From Leptodactylus fallax (Eukaryota > Chordata > Amphibia > Anura > Leptodactylidae): 64,000 nt of DNA. Location of the stretch: positions 359,001 to 423,000 of the forward strand of contig CAMRHE010000504.1 in NCBI GenBank assembly GCA_947044405.1, given 5' to 3'. Shown piece by piece: positions 34,690-46,469 of this stretch (its first letter is position 1; each line of letters opens with the position of its first letter). The translations under genes were made by a program, and so were the position numbers. Under the pieces are notes generated by a model. The model ran no database searches, had not been told where the DNA came from, and saw nothing but the letters and a program-made list of their open reading frames with translations.

Positions 34690-34963
34690 TTGTGATACAC
34701 ATACACAATCTGAGAAGTCAGAGCTGCAGAGAGGAGGGAGGGAGCAGCAGCCTGAGCCAATATTAAGACAGTGGGCGTGTCTTAGACTACTGTAGACTTC
34801 CTGTAGACACTTTCGTTGAGCTGTAATCTGGTTTAATAAAACTAAGCTAAAAAGCAGCTGAGAAGCAAGAGCTGAAGGAAATAAGTGTCAGATAATCCTC
34901 CTCTGTTGGTTCTGACTTATATAACATTCTTGAGGTTATGACTGGACAGTCACTTTAAAGGAA
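34690..34963. mobile_element. Possible TTAA-type MITE end
   Basis: Ends GGACAGTCACTTTAAAGG, very like the right end of the complete TTAA-flanked element at 63094-63572 (GGAGGTCACTTTAAA). The left end was not found. Confidence 0.3.
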
Positions 34964-35039
34964 AAAATTTCATTGAAGATGAAAAATTTGTTGAAAGAGA
35001 AAATGCTGTGCCTCATTACATTGTCTTAAACCTTCAAGA

Positions 35040-35280
35040 CACAAAGTATCCTTCAGATGAAGATCCTCGCCCCCTCCTCCACATCAGTCGGGAATCTTGA
35101 GTGTTGTATAAAATGTAGCACAGAATATGCCATAGACGTTCCCGGCACGGAGGAGGTGATGATGAGCTTGAAATAATATGTGCTTAGCGCACACAAGGAA
35201 GGCGTCAGCCCGGGATAAAAAGATCTTAAACAGAGGATTTGAGAGAAATGCTGAATCCAGTACCGGGGAGGGAATATACT
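35040..35280. other. Candidate conserved non-coding block
   Basis: Unique block with CpGs and ordered motifs (ATGCCATAGACGTTCCCGGC, TATGTGCTTAGCGCACAC). TGTGCTTAGCGCACA is a near-palindrome. No ORF. Confidence 0.25.
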
Positions 35281-35288
35281 GAGTGTGT

Positions 35289-35289
35289 C

Positions 35290-35320
<31 letters not shown>

Positions 35321-35321
35321 A
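35289..35321. repeat. TA microsatellite
   Basis: About 16 TA dinucleotides with one AATA interruption. Confidence 0.9.
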
Positions 35322-36421
35322 TCCTTGGAGCTATTTAAGGCTCAGTCAGATCATGTTAAAAGGCGAGGGCGGGAAAGGTCAAAGAAGAGATGTAGATGCA
35401 AGTTACAAAAAATGGGAAAAAGACATCGGGGAGCTTGTCTTTATCTCTGCGGGGAATCCGAAACAAGAGAGGTCACCCCACCGTCAGACGCCAGCAGAAC
35501 AAAACTCACAAGTCTATAGTCGAACCACAATTAAATGGCTACAGGGAAAATATAGAAAAATATAATGCAAGGACTTTAAAGAGTCCACGACATAGGGGGT
35601 GCAGGAGGTTACTAGAATGCTAGGGAGTGCTGTAAATGGTATCTTATAGATGGATAACCCTATCTCCTGGATGGCCCTATCACCAGGGGGTCTCATAAAT
35701 TACAGTCATAGAGGCAGCATTGCTTACTGATCTCTACATTTTACTAGACAAAGCTCGGTGTCTTCTATTAAAAGGAGGAAGCGGGGATTGGTCAGGTTGG
35801 ATTTTGCTTGGTTAGTATAGTATAGTATTATTTTTCCTACCAGAAGCCTATTCTTAAGGTGGCCATAAACACTGGATGACCAAATCTACCGATTTCGACA
35901 GGATCAGTCTAATGTGTATGGGGGTGCCCACTAATACATGTAGGAAGGAAGAACAACTTGGTCATGTTGGGTCTTAATATTTCTTAAACATAGAAGATAA
36001 GTCACTGCCAGAGGAATCAGAGACACTTCATTTTTGGCTTTGAAAATACACATATTCTTGGTGGAGACAAATGTGTAGGTCTATGGAATTTTCAGCTGTT
36101 GGCCGAGTTTGCTTTTGCTTCTATCATAGTTGGATATTTTGAATAGGAATGTCTATATAAGAGTTGATGGAGACCAAGACTAAAAAGTAGGTGGTTGGTC
36201 AACTCAAAAGGGTTGTTCTACAAATAATATAAGCGTTAGATCACAGGGAGGTCCAACTGCTGGGACCCCAGGAATTAGAAACATAAAAATGTTCCTTTAT
36301 GTTCCATGTACAGTAACTAGAATGCTGGTGTGTATGCATGGGCAACGCTCCAGTCACTTCTAGGGGTACCAGCTGTTTAAACCTTTAACATCGCAAGATG
36401 TAGACCAGATAAATATATACA

Positions 36422-36461
<40 letters not shown>

Positions 36462-36680
36462 ATTTATTTCATCCAATTGTTCCTTAAGTTCCAGTAAGTG
36501 GACATTCACTGTAGAACAGATGTAAGTTGGCCAAGTCTTCTTCATATCGGTGGGATTGGAGGACAGTCCAATATGTGTGTGTGTGTCCCAACTCTTCTCC
36601 CTTGGAAGATATTGAGGGAGAGAAGATTTGGACAAGCTGGATTTCAATATATCCTATCCTTTGTTCCTGCAGGAGATAAG
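35322..36680. other. Non-coding stretch with TA microsatellite at 36419-36460
   Basis: No gene is supported. Three overlapping frames at 35325-35623 contradict one another and lack a domain. 36200-36360 resembles a decayed copy of the TTAAAGGGG dispersed family (GGTTGTTCTACAAATAAT, GCTGGGACCCC). Confidence 0.4.
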
Positions 36681-36960
36681 TAGTGGTGGGTGAACATCGC
36701 GAAATTTGTCATGTGAATATTTGTAAGGTTCTCCCACATGTTTCGGTTGCAGCTGCACTTGTTTGGTCCAAACTGGCATTGATATTATCCTACACGGAGT
36801 GTATTCATGTTATGACACTTTGACACAAGCTTTATGACATTGACCACCCAATCACAGACGTCGGCAGTTCCCCTGGGACCGCCAAAGTCACCCAGGTGGC
36901 TAAAAGATTCTAGTAGAGAAGACGCAGACCCCATGGAGGAAAGGTGAGTTTGTTAGACAC
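36681..36960 (+). repeat. hAT-like MITE family fragment
   Basis: Begins GTGGTGGGTGAACATCGCGA, a diverged form of the family's first bases, and continues with family-like text (CACTTGTTTGGTCC, ATGACACTTTGACAC, GGAAAGGTGAG). Confidence 0.4.
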
Positions 36961-37239
36961 TTTTCTCATCCCAGGATATAAGCATCTGGCGGACGTCTCT
37001 GCCGGAGGCTTATTTTAACATGGAGGGGGAGGGTAAGAGTCATACAAAGAGTCTTTGTATGACTCTTTGCAATGTACAACACTTCCCATTGTACATGTTG
37101 CACAGTGATCTTCTTCAGGATCTTCTTCAGGAGTATCAATGATGGTTGGATGGTCTTTATCATCTGTTAATAAGCAAACATTGCAGTGTGTGCAATCTAT
37201 GACCTTCCATTGTGTCTGCTCCCCCACAAACAGCAGAGC

Positions 37240-37720
37240 CTATAGACAGAGCACAATGGACATGGAGGCTAGGACTATTGTGTCTGAGGCTGCGTCAACT
37301 TCTCCTCTCAACCTTCACATGCTAAGCAGATCACAGATTGAGAAAACCCTTGAAGCGCGTCAAGCAAATATCATTTTCCTGGCGCCTGTCTGTTTGTACA
37401 AGCAAAAAATTCCCTGTCTATGACTCAATTTGACCAAGACTTCTCCGATGATCATTACTGCCCAGAGGGAGTCGTGCACAGACCTTCACTTTCCATCAAT
37501 TTCTAAGTGAGGAGCAACACCCAACCAGCATGATAAGTAGCCAATCCCCCAGTGAAATCACAAAGCCCGGGCCCAGCTATAATTTATTAGTTATTCTTCA
37601 TGTTCTTAATGAGACAGGACGTTCAACAAGAAAGTCATTAGAGCACAAGATTGAGTACAGGTACGGGAGACCTTGCGGAGCACACCTCTATGTCATGGAC
37701 ACGTATGAGCGCCTGTAAAC
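37240..37720. other. Candidate conserved non-coding block
   Basis: Unique block with motifs such as GTACAAGCAAAAAATTCCC, TTTGACCAAGACTTCTCCGA, TATAATTTATTAGTTATTC and GTTCTTAATGAGAC (homeodomain-like cores). No plausible protein. Regulatory role inferred. Confidence 0.3.
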
Positions 37721-37791
37721 ATGTGCATGAGCAGGAAAGGGATCTGCTCTAAGAACTGTAGTAAAACAGGCAACTGAATGCAAGTAGGCCA

Positions 37792-38010
37792 TTTAGAGGG
37801 GTTTACCAGGATTATGATATTGATGACTTATTCTAAGAACAATGAGGGGTCCAATTCCCGGCACCCTCACCGATCAGCTGTTTGAAGAAACCGCAGCATT
37901 CAGGTGGGCGCTGCAGCCTTTTCACTGATTTCCAAGCATTGTCTTGCAGCTGTGCTTGGTATTGCAGCTCAACCCCATTCATTCGAATGGGACTGAGCTC
38001 CAAACTAGTC
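37792..38010 (+). repeat. TTAAAGGGG-type dispersed repeat copy
   Basis: Diverged start TTAGAGGGGTTTACCAGG, then TATTGATGACTTATTC, CCGATCAGCTGTTTGAAGA, TGTGCTTGGTATTGCAGCTC and GGGACTGAGCTC. The same order appears at 60981-61190 and, reversed, at 55862-56081. It looks like a widespread non-autonomous element. Confidence 0.7.
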
Positions 38011-38046
38011 TTGTGAATGCTGAGCGCTGGTGCATTTATACAATTC

Positions 38047-38310
38047 TAAGTACTGTTGGGTGAACCTCTCAGCTTTTGTTTCAATTTGGGTATGGATTTC
38101 AGGTCCCAAAATTCACTCGGTCCTTTTTCGTTAGAAATAATAAAAAAACCCGCAGGTGTCGGTCATCAGCGTTGTCCATTGAATCCGATGTAGTCCAATT
38201 AGTGGGTCGGAAAAAAAGAACAAAATTGAATACAAGAGATAAAAACACACTGGTGAAGCAAAAATTTGGAGAAATTCAAGTTTAATCTGGTTCATTCTGA
38301 ACCACGTTGT
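38047..38310 (+). repeat. hAT-like MITE family fragment
   Basis: Begins ACTGTTGGGTGAACCTC and ends near GGTTCATTCTGAACC. Both are diverged forms of the family ends. Confidence 0.35.
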
Positions 38311-39189
38311 ACACCTGGTGAGTGGCGGCACATTTATACAATGGTGGGAGCGGCCACATGACAGCACTAATAATACCGCCCCTATAGTCACATTAAAGAG
38401 TTATCATATATTATTGAAGTATCATAAATACAATGAATTTCCCGGAGACGCTTTTGCATTTTTTTTTCTCTTTCCATCTGAACATTCCCGTTCCTCATGG
38501 TTTCTTTCGTGACCTTCAGGGTATTTGAGCATGCTGATTCCAGCGGTAGGTGTTCCTATAATACCGCCGCTGCAGATATCTACAGATTATACATGGAAAG
38601 TATCAAGGACAATCCACAAACAGCAAAGAAGGAACTTCCAGATCTCTCCCAGAGCCGCTTCAAGATGTACAACATGCAGCGACCACAAACACTTGCCGTG
38701 AGTCACGAGCCTTGAAACGTTGCCGCGTACATCGCCTGTTTAGTGGCTTCTTTCTGCACACAAGGTTTTTTGTTCTTTTGTTGCGATCACCAAGGAGTCA
38801 ATTCCATTTTTATTATACTCATTCAGTTTTTACACGTGTTAAGTAATGTATGCGGGGTACAGATATTTAACCAGTTGTTGACCCTCCATCAGCTACAAAT
38901 CTGTTACAGGATTCCAAGTCATAAAAAGTCTCAACATTCTTCAAAGAATATTCTTACTTTCAAGGATCTGCCACTAATTGTAATCTGATGTCTGTGGTTT
39001 CACGAGAAAGACCTAAACGTACAGCCCAATTTTACCTATAGCGCCCCCTTTCTAGATGACTCCAGCTAGGGTTAGAGGTCCGCTGGCCCAAGGCGCTGGA
39101 TAATTCTCTGCTACCCAGGTAGGGTATAAAATGTAATGGGATAAAGCAAGACAGATGTGATACCAAGGTTGAGATTTATTGTAGTTGGG
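38311..39189. other. Non-coding; part may be conserved (38400-38720)
   Basis: 38400-38720 is unique and CpG-retaining (TAATACCGCCGCTGCAG, GAAACGTTGCCGCGTAC). The 72-aa frame there shows no domain. No other feature is supported. Confidence 0.3.
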
Positions 39190-39400
39190 AAAGGAGGGGT
39201 CAGAGACGGGGTTATAGACAGAGGTGTAATGTAAATCTTCTGGGCCCCAATGCAAAATATGTAATGGGGCCCCCACGCACCGTATGTTACCTTTAATACT
39301 GGTGTCATCTTACTGTATGTTTTAGATGGGCTTTTAGACCCCAGAGACCCAGTAGTGATTGCTACCTCTGCACCCCGTATAGCTACTCCCCTGGGTGTAA
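39190..39400. repeat. Dispersed repeat with GGGCCCCAATGCAAAAT core
   Basis: GGGCCCCAATGCAAAATATG near 39240 is echoed near 63628 (GGTTCCAATGCAAAATCTG) together with a GGGCTTTTAGACCCC / GGTCTTTGGACACCC partner segment. A related piece is near 23620. Class unknown. Confidence 0.45.
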
Positions 39401-40861
39401 AAGAGACACATTCAGTACCAGAGTTCAGGCACAGCATAGTCAGGAAGCCAGAGATGTAGCAGAGTCAGACATAGGGTACAATGGAATAGTCAGGAGGTTA
39501 GCAATGGTGGTTTATCAGAGCTGGGAATGCAGTATAGTGGTGGTAGTCAGAAAGGTAGTCAGACAAGCTAAGGTTCAGTAATGGTGATGCAAAATACTAG
39601 AAGTACGGAGAACAAGCGAGTCAAAGAATAGTCAAGCGAGTTGGGTCAAACAGGAGTAAATTGGAAGTCAAACAAACTACATAAGAAAAAAAAAAATTAT
39701 ACACCTACTGTAATAACTGGTACTGACTGTGCACGGACTTCAAAAACACCAACCTAGAGTTACAAAAAGTCCTTAGACCATCACCACTTTGTATAATGTC
39801 GCTACTGCTTAACCTGGAAGATCAGCACAATAGACTGTGTCAATCCGTCGCCATAACAACAACAAGGACAGCAACAAATACATACAATGTCTACTCGTGC
39901 TTATACTGTCAGGACTGCACAAGCTGGAGAACTACAAGTCCACAAATGCACCAATGTAAATAAAAATATGCAAGTGCACAAATGCAGATCCACAAAGAAC
40001 AGATTCCCAAAGTGTCCCCTAACAGTTTCCCTCTTGGTATGTGTCTTCCTTCACTTCCCATTTCTTTTAACCTTTCTGTGTTATATTCTTTTTCCTCAGA
40101 TTTGCTTTGTAATACGTTATATGAGTTTTTTAGTTTTAACTCTTAATCCTCCAGCAATTACTCAATACTATTATAAACACTCTCTTATGGATATTAACAG
40201 TTCTCGTTCTGGAGGTAGAAGAAGAAATAACACTCACATAGTCTGTTGGCTTGTTATAAGTCCATCTCCTGTCCAAATAGAAAGGTCACCCATAAAACAC
40301 TGCCAGGGGACCGGATTCCACCAGGTTGGCTGGATAGATATACTGTTGCTTCCTGCAGCCCATATACAGATTTGTAATAATTGGCATGAAGCTGGACCCC
40401 ATTGCGGTCCCCCATGTCTGCAGATAGAATTCTCACTCATGAAAAACAATTACAGAATACAATGTACCAAATAAATTCTCCTATAAACTCTAACTACTTT
40501 CTTGGCAATTTGCTACTAGTCGAATCACTTTTCAACTTTTTTATATATTTTACTGTCATTTAACCACTTCAGTACTGGGCTATTTTTCCTAGCTCAGGAT
40601 CAGACTTATTTTCAGGTTTATTTATACATGTGGTTTTGAGGACTAAAACTTTTTTTTTTCGTTCAGGTTATTCAAACAATTTTTGCATTTTTTTCGGTGA
40701 CACATAAGGCTTTATTTTTTTTGTTATTTTTATTTTTGCATGTATTTCTTTTTTTTAAATATATACAGGAAAATGTAAGCAAAAAAGGAGGGAAAAAGTG
40801 TGTTTTTCACATTTGCCACATTTTTTTAATAGCTCAAAGACCTACTAAAGACCTTTTTTGG
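39401..40861. other. Non-coding stretch, nothing recognised
   Basis: The 195-aa plus frame at 39887-40474 has no recognisable family and is crossed by open frames on the opposite strand, so I do not call it a gene. 39890-40000 has short repeated phrases (CACAAATGCACC, GCACAAATGCAG). T-rich from 40640 to 40850. Confidence 0.4.
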
Positions 40862-41003
40862 GGGGGCTGATTTATTCTGTAATCGGGGCTGATACATTAG
40901 GATGGGACTGATTTATTCTGTAATTGGGGCTGATACATTAGGATGGGACTGATTTATTCTGTAATTGGGGCTGATACATTAGGATTAGGCCGATACATTT
41001 AGC
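40862..41003 (+). repeat. Tandem repeat, 41-bp unit, about 3.4 copies
   Basis: Three near-perfect units of CTGATTTATTCTGTAATTGG plus GGCTGATACATTAGGATGGGA. Confidence 0.93.
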
Positions 41004-42009
41004 CCCAGTTACAGGCAGAATGCAGGTTCCTGATCATAATTGCAGAGCTAATCTGGGTCCTCAGCTCTTATAGTCCATGGCCCTGGAGCTCTTATAGTCT
41101 TTGGTCCCTGGTGAATGACGTCACTGCTGGGTCAGAGGAGAACCACATCATGGTGTCTGCCATAGCTGTATATACATTGCTCAGTGATCGGGAAGGCAAG
41201 GACAGTAATAAACCATCCCTGGTTCTTCTCTATAGGAGCTCCGGCTGCAGTCTTAATGTCCTTGCATTAAGGACATTAAACGTATATAGTCTATGGAAGG
41301 TCCAGAACTTGTTAGAGGGGTTATCCACTCCCATGCAGATCAGCTGCACCGAGACAGCGCAGCTCCCAGTATTGTGTATACAGCGATCAGGGAGGCAGAG
41401 ACGCTATAATGCGGCTCCGATTCTGGCACAGAAGCCATGTGATCCATTGGAGATGGGAAGTGTATGAGCTGCTGGGTCCTAGATCAGCTCTCCAGTGTAG
41501 CCAATGTATTACTCCTGTAGCTGGGGATAATGTTACATGGAAAATCAACAACAACAACAAAAAAACAAATGTCTAAACCGCTTGTACAAAGAAAAGCTGA
41601 AAATATGTCCTGAAGTGGTTAAGGAAATTGAAAGCTGAGATGGAAACTGTATAGATAGAATAGACGATGACATTACATGCCGCACTAAGCGTGTCATTTA
41701 CTGCATAACATGCGATGCAATAAAATATACAGAATATACAGTGAATTGGTAGAACTAACTAGACAAAAGAAGTGGGGAACATTTATATAACACATCAAAG
41801 CAATATGAAGGTCATCCTTTATCAAGGCATTATAAAGAAAAACATGGAGGTGTATTCATCAACTGTAAAATGTGCGGTATTAAAAGGATGAAACCCGACT
41901 GATGTGGCGAGGATTAGACTAGGAGGACGTCTTGTGCAGAGATCAGATAGATCTTCACTTTAATCCGATGGTCCATTTAGGCTTAAATATTGAGATTGTG
42001 TTGTACTGT
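41004..42009. other. Non-coding stretch, nothing recognised
   Basis: GTCCTTGCATTAAGGAC near 41258 is a short hairpin-capable inverted repeat. The 118-aa frame at 41111-41467 has no domain. Confidence 0.4.
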
Positions 42010-42510
42010 TCATTTGCATTTGCATTGGGGCAGCTGAGCACTTGTGTATTTGCATTAGTGCATTTGTGGAATTTTGTATTTGCATTTGTGTAATTGCTCA
42101 CGTGTAGATTTGAATTTGCCTAGGGGTATTTGTGCACTTGTGTGCTTTCATTTGTGTTGATGCAATTGTGCACTAGGGGGTTTGCATTGGTGCATTTCTG
42201 CAGTTGGGTATTTGCATTGGTGCACTTATATATTGGCATTGGTGCACTTGTGGATTTGCATTGTTGCACTTGTGGATTTGCATTTGCATTGGTGCATTTC
42301 TGCAGTTGGGTATTTGCATTGGTGCACTTCTATATTGGCATAGGTGCACTTATATATTGGCATTGATGCACTTGCGGATTTACATTGTGGCACTTGTGGA
42401 TTTGCATCTGCATTGGTGCATTTCTGCAGTTGGGTATTTGCATTGGTGCACTTATATATTGGCATTGGTGCACTTGTGCCTTTGCATTGGTGCACTTGTG
42501 GATTTGATAT
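42010..42510 (+). repeat. Variable 20-24-bp minisatellite (GCATTGGTGCACTTGTGGAT)
   Basis: Imperfect tandem units of TTTGCATTGGTGCACTTGTG. An internal longer block (GGTGCATTTCTGCAGTTGGG, then TATTTGCATTGGTGCAC) recurs near 42192, 42291 and 42416. Open frames on both strands are repeat artefacts. Confidence 0.9.
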
Positions 42511-42539
42511 GTTAGAATAGAGATTAAATATTGACCCGT

Positions 42540-43080
42540 GTGCCTTTAGTGAATGGAATATTCCACCTTAAACAATATTATCAGTCGGTGCATATTAACA
42601 AGGAATCCCAAGTGAAGGAGAGGATAACACTTCCTAATGTTCTTGGGATCTTTCAAATCCCTTAGCACTATGAGAATGACTTTGGCGACAACACTGGAGA
42701 AATATTACCCAGAATGTACCTCAGGCCTGTAAAACAGGCCCCTGGTTAATATGAGATGCAAATAATCCCCTGTACGGATGATGCACAGCGGCCTCCACTC
42801 TCACATCTCTGCTCTTTTATCAAATACCCATCAAGAAATTACAGCCAAGACCCTCAGATCCTCATACAATGGAACCAAGGAAAAGAAAGCCCCTACCGCG
42901 CCGCGTTCACAGCCCTGCATGGAGCCCCGAGACAGCATAAAAGGCCCACGTATTACTGTACTCATACACTGGGGCCCAAAATTATAAAGGCCTGCAAATA
43001 CAAAGTCATGTATTTAATGTAAAGAGCCGAGCGCTAATGGGAACCCCGCTCAGACGAGTTAAGTCACTGCTTTATTCTAC
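42540..43080. other. Candidate conserved non-coding block
   Basis: A unique block of about 540 bp with dense ordered motifs: GTGCATATTAACAAGG, CAGGCCTGTAAAACAGGCCC (hairpin), the octamer ATGCAAAT (42756-42763) and AAATTATAAAGGCCTGCAAA. CpGs are kept (CCTACCGCGCCGCGTTCAC). Two frames overlap it without a domain. This is one of the strongest regulatory-looking stretches in the window. Confidence 0.4.
42756..42763 (+). promoter_or_regulatory. Octamer ATGCAAAT (POU-type site)
   Basis: A perfect POU/Oct octamer within a unique block. An 8-mer can occur by chance, so only the context gives it weight. Confidence 0.3.
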
Positions 43081-43348
43081 CGCAGAGAAGGTTTTAAGCT
43101 GATTTTGTGCTTTATTTTTACTTTCTTTGGAATTTCAATAAAACGGCAAAAAAAAGGTAAAATAATTAAATTATTGTGAAAACACTAAATATATCAATAA
43201 TTAAAGAAAATTGTTCTTTTATATATCTTTACTGAACTTTGGAAAAAAAAAAAATAACAATTAATTATGGGATCCAGTTTCAAAGCAGATTCAGTTTATA
43301 GAATCGTAATGTTTTGTTTGCTAAGAAAATTGTAACAAAAGTGTCAAA
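43081..43348. other. AT-rich non-coding DNA before the GATA array
   Basis: A-rich tracts; nothing recognised. Confidence 0.5.
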
Positions 43349-43487
43349 ATATTGATAGATAGATAAATAGATAGATAGATATGAGATAGATAGATAGATA
43401 GATAGATATGGGATAAATAGATAGATAGATCGTTATTAGATAGATAAATAGATAGATAGATAGATATGGGATAAATAGATAGATATG

Positions 43488-43520
<33 letters not shown>

Positions 43521-43607
43521 TGGGATAAATAGATAGATAGATCGTTATTAGATAGATAGATAAATAGATAGATAGATAGATAGATATGGGATAAATAGAT
43601 AGATATG

Positions 43608-43640
<33 letters not shown>

Positions 43641-43657
43641 TGAGATAGATGGAGATG

Positions 43658-43698
<41 letters not shown>

Positions 43699-43780
43699 TG
43701 AGATAGATAGATATGAGATAGATATATATGAGCTAGATAGATAGATAGATAGATATGAGCTAGATAGATAGATAGATATG

Positions 43781-43821
<41 letters not shown>

Positions 43822-43823
43822 TG

Positions 43824-43857
<34 letters not shown>

Positions 43858-44048
43858 ATAGATATGAGATAGATAGATAGATAGATAGATATGAATAGAT
43901 AGATAGATAGATAGATATGAGATAGATAGATATGAGATAGATATAAGATAGATAGATAGATATGAGATAGATTGATATGAGATAGATAAGAAATAGAAAT
44001 AGATAGATATGACTAGATAGATAGCTATGAGATAGATAGATAGATATG

Positions 44049-44088
<40 letters not shown>

Positions 44089-44157
44089 CAGATAGATAGA
44101 TATGAGATAGATATAAGATAGATAGATAAATATGAGATAGATAGATGAATAGATATG

Positions 44158-44190
<33 letters not shown>

Positions 44191-44420
44191 TGAGATAGAT
44201 AGATAGTATGAGATAGATATGAGATAGATAGATAGATATGAGATAGATAGATAGATAGATAGATATGAGATAGATAGATAGATATGAGATAGATAGATAG
44301 ATAGATAGATAGATATGAGATAGATAGATAGATATGAGATAGATAGATATGAGATAGATAGATAGATAGATAGATATGAGATAGATAGATAGATAGATAT
44401 GAGATAGATAGATAGATATG

Positions 44421-44469
<49 letters not shown>

Positions 44470-44541
44470 TAGATAGATGAGATAGATATGAGATAGATAG
44501 ATAGATAGATATGAGATAGATGAGATAGCTAGATAGATATG

Positions 44542-44582
<41 letters not shown>

Positions 44583-44617
44583 TGAGATAGATAGATATGA
44601 GATAGATAGATAGATCA
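43349..44617. repeat. (GATA)n microsatellite, 1.27 kb
   Basis: Long AGAT/GATA array interrupted by recurring GATATGAGATAGATA variants and, near the left end, TGGGATAAATAGATAG and GATCGTTATTAG blocks that are themselves duplicated (43427 and 43533). The 442-aa minus frame rich in ISYLSIYL is an artefact of the four-base period. Confidence 0.97.
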
Positions 44618-45894
44618 ATACAGAGAATGGACAGAACTCCAGAATTCAAATATCAAAAAGGTGAAGATTTATTCCATAGCAGTAACGTTTCGGTCCCAGA
44701 TATGTCGGACCTTTCTCAAGCAGTAACACAGTGAAGAATGTGCAAACTTTTATAGTATGAGACAAGTCACTACCTTCATTAATATTAATCAATAAATCAT
44801 TAATCAAAATATGTCAAAAAAGTGATAATAAAACTAAGTGTAAGATGCATAAAATGCAAGAGCAACATAAGTGTATATATAAAACAACAGTGATCCATAA
44901 TGCATATAATAAATACAGTCAAATGTGTGTAAAACAATACATATATTTCATCAATCAATTCTAGACACACAAGTGCATAGCATAAATAGTGATTATAATA
45001 CCGCCTGCCTATACTTAAAACGCATCTGTTACAGATAAGTAAAGTGCTGTAAGATTAAATCACTCACCCCCATTGCAAATAACGCCATTACCACACTAAT
45101 CAGCGTGTATAGCGTGTAAGAGGAAGTGAATGTGACCGGAACTATCCCAATTCGCGCATGCGCAGTGTAAAAATAAAACCAGAGGGTACTGGCAAACTCA
45201 TTACAAAATAGTAATAGCGCAAAGCGAAATTTCACACATGCGCAATGTGAATCCCATAGCGCTAGATAGTAATAAACATAAAACCATAATATCATCACTT
45301 ATAATTATAAATAGTGAATTAAAATTGGACCCAAGGATAAAATAACAATAAAAAACAGAAAAAGAATTCTTAAAGAAAATAAATAAATATAAAAAATAAA
45401 AAAATAATAAAAAATAATAATTGCCACATTGTAGGGTCAATCCCACTGTGAACGACCCTCAAGCAGCAAATTTTAACAAATAAATGCCACATAGTTGTGC
45501 ACAGTACAATGTAATATTCACTCCCACTGGCTTCAAATATAATAATGACTTCAGCCAGACCTAACACCCTATCTGTAACCCCAACAAGGGCACAAGAAAA
45601 GGTGTCAAAAGGTACGTCTCAAGTGACGTATGGACTAAACTGAGAACGGACCACAAAATGGCCTATGGGAAAAAACCAGTGTAATAATACCAACATAAAT
45701 AATAATAAAAAATTATAAATAAATAAAAAATAGTAATAATCATTTTATTGAAAATAAATAAAAATAAGAAAATCAATGAGTCCAAAAATACCCACACATA
45801 CAAAAAAACAAAACCAAAAAAAGGGGGAAAAAAATCCAATCACATTCAAATAACCCCTAAAAAATCTTTTTACATAATGGCATAATCAAAGATA

Positions 45895-46066
45895 CAAAAA
45901 AAAAAAATAATAATATATTTTTAATGTGATTTTCTGGATGTGTTTTCTCATTTTGTCTCTCATAGTTGAGGTCTACCTATGATGACAATTACAGGCCGGC
46001 CTCATCTTTATAAGTGGGAGAACTTGCACAATTGGTGGCTGACTAAATACTTTTTTTTCCCCGCTG
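45895..46066 (+). mobile_element. Solo terminal fragment of another Tc1/mariner element
   Basis: Reads GTGATTTTCTGGATGTG ... GTGGCTGACTAAATAC ... CCCCGCTG followed by TA (46067-46068). This resembles the right end of a widespread Tc1-like family. No left end or transposase is present. It interrupts the Penelope-like 3' region. Confidence 0.65.
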
Positions 46067-46357
46067 TACATACATGCTAAGGGCATTAGTGAAGAAATAT
46101 ACAAAATCACAAAAATGTATAAGATAACATAAATCTGGATGTATTCAGGTAACAAGTATTCTTCCATAGATGTCATTCATAAATATGGTGCGACTGGTGA
46201 AGTTGCAATCAGTGAACTAAACATCTCTAAAAAGACAAGAAACATCATTGAAAAAACAGTCATATAAAACCATCAATTCTATTAATAGTATACGGAGTGG
46301 GATGCAAAGAAGGAGAACAAGATAATTATAGTGGCAAGCCAACTAATCCAAAGTCAT

Positions 46358-46460
46358 CTATGTTAGACCCGAGGTGGAGAAGTCCATATTGAGACCCTTG
46401 GGTCGCAACGTGTCTAATCTATGTATCCACTCAAGTTCTCTCAATTTAAGTTTTTTTGTG
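46358..46460 (-). pseudogene. C-terminal remnant of a Penelope-like RT/GIY-YIG protein
   Basis: The frame reads KLKLRELEWIHRLDTLRPKG followed by LNMDFSTSGLT and a stop. The EWIxRLxTLxPxGLN pattern is the typical end of the GIY-YIG endonuclease domain of Penelope-like elements. Upstream the frame runs into G-rich low-complexity sequence coding only for prolines, so the reverse transcriptase and most of the endonuclease are absent. Only about 34 codons are credible. Confidence 0.75.
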
Positions 46461-46469
46461 CGATCCCCC

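Larger units (their letters stand above)
44618..46460 (-). mobile_element. Truncated Penelope-like element, 3' part
   Basis: On the minus strand, the end of a protein frame (46460 to 46358) is followed by about 1.7 kb of 3' untranslated-like DNA ending beside the GATA array. The 3' region contains GCGCATGCGCAGTG (about 45156) and a GGGACCGAAACGTTACTGC segment followed by AATAAATCTTCACC and TGATATTTGAATTC on the minus strand. As I recall, such phrases are usual in vertebrate Penelope-like 3' ends. A foreign Tc1-type end is inserted at 45895-46066. Upstream coding sequence is missing, replaced by low-complexity DNA. Confidence 0.6.

Noticed and set aside
39887..40474. 195-aa frame
   Set aside because: No domain; opposite-strand frames overlap it, and it starts in short repeats (GTGCACAAATGCAG).
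43321..44649. A 442-codon minus-strand frame rich in ISYLSIYL
   Set aside because: Direct translation of GATA repeats.
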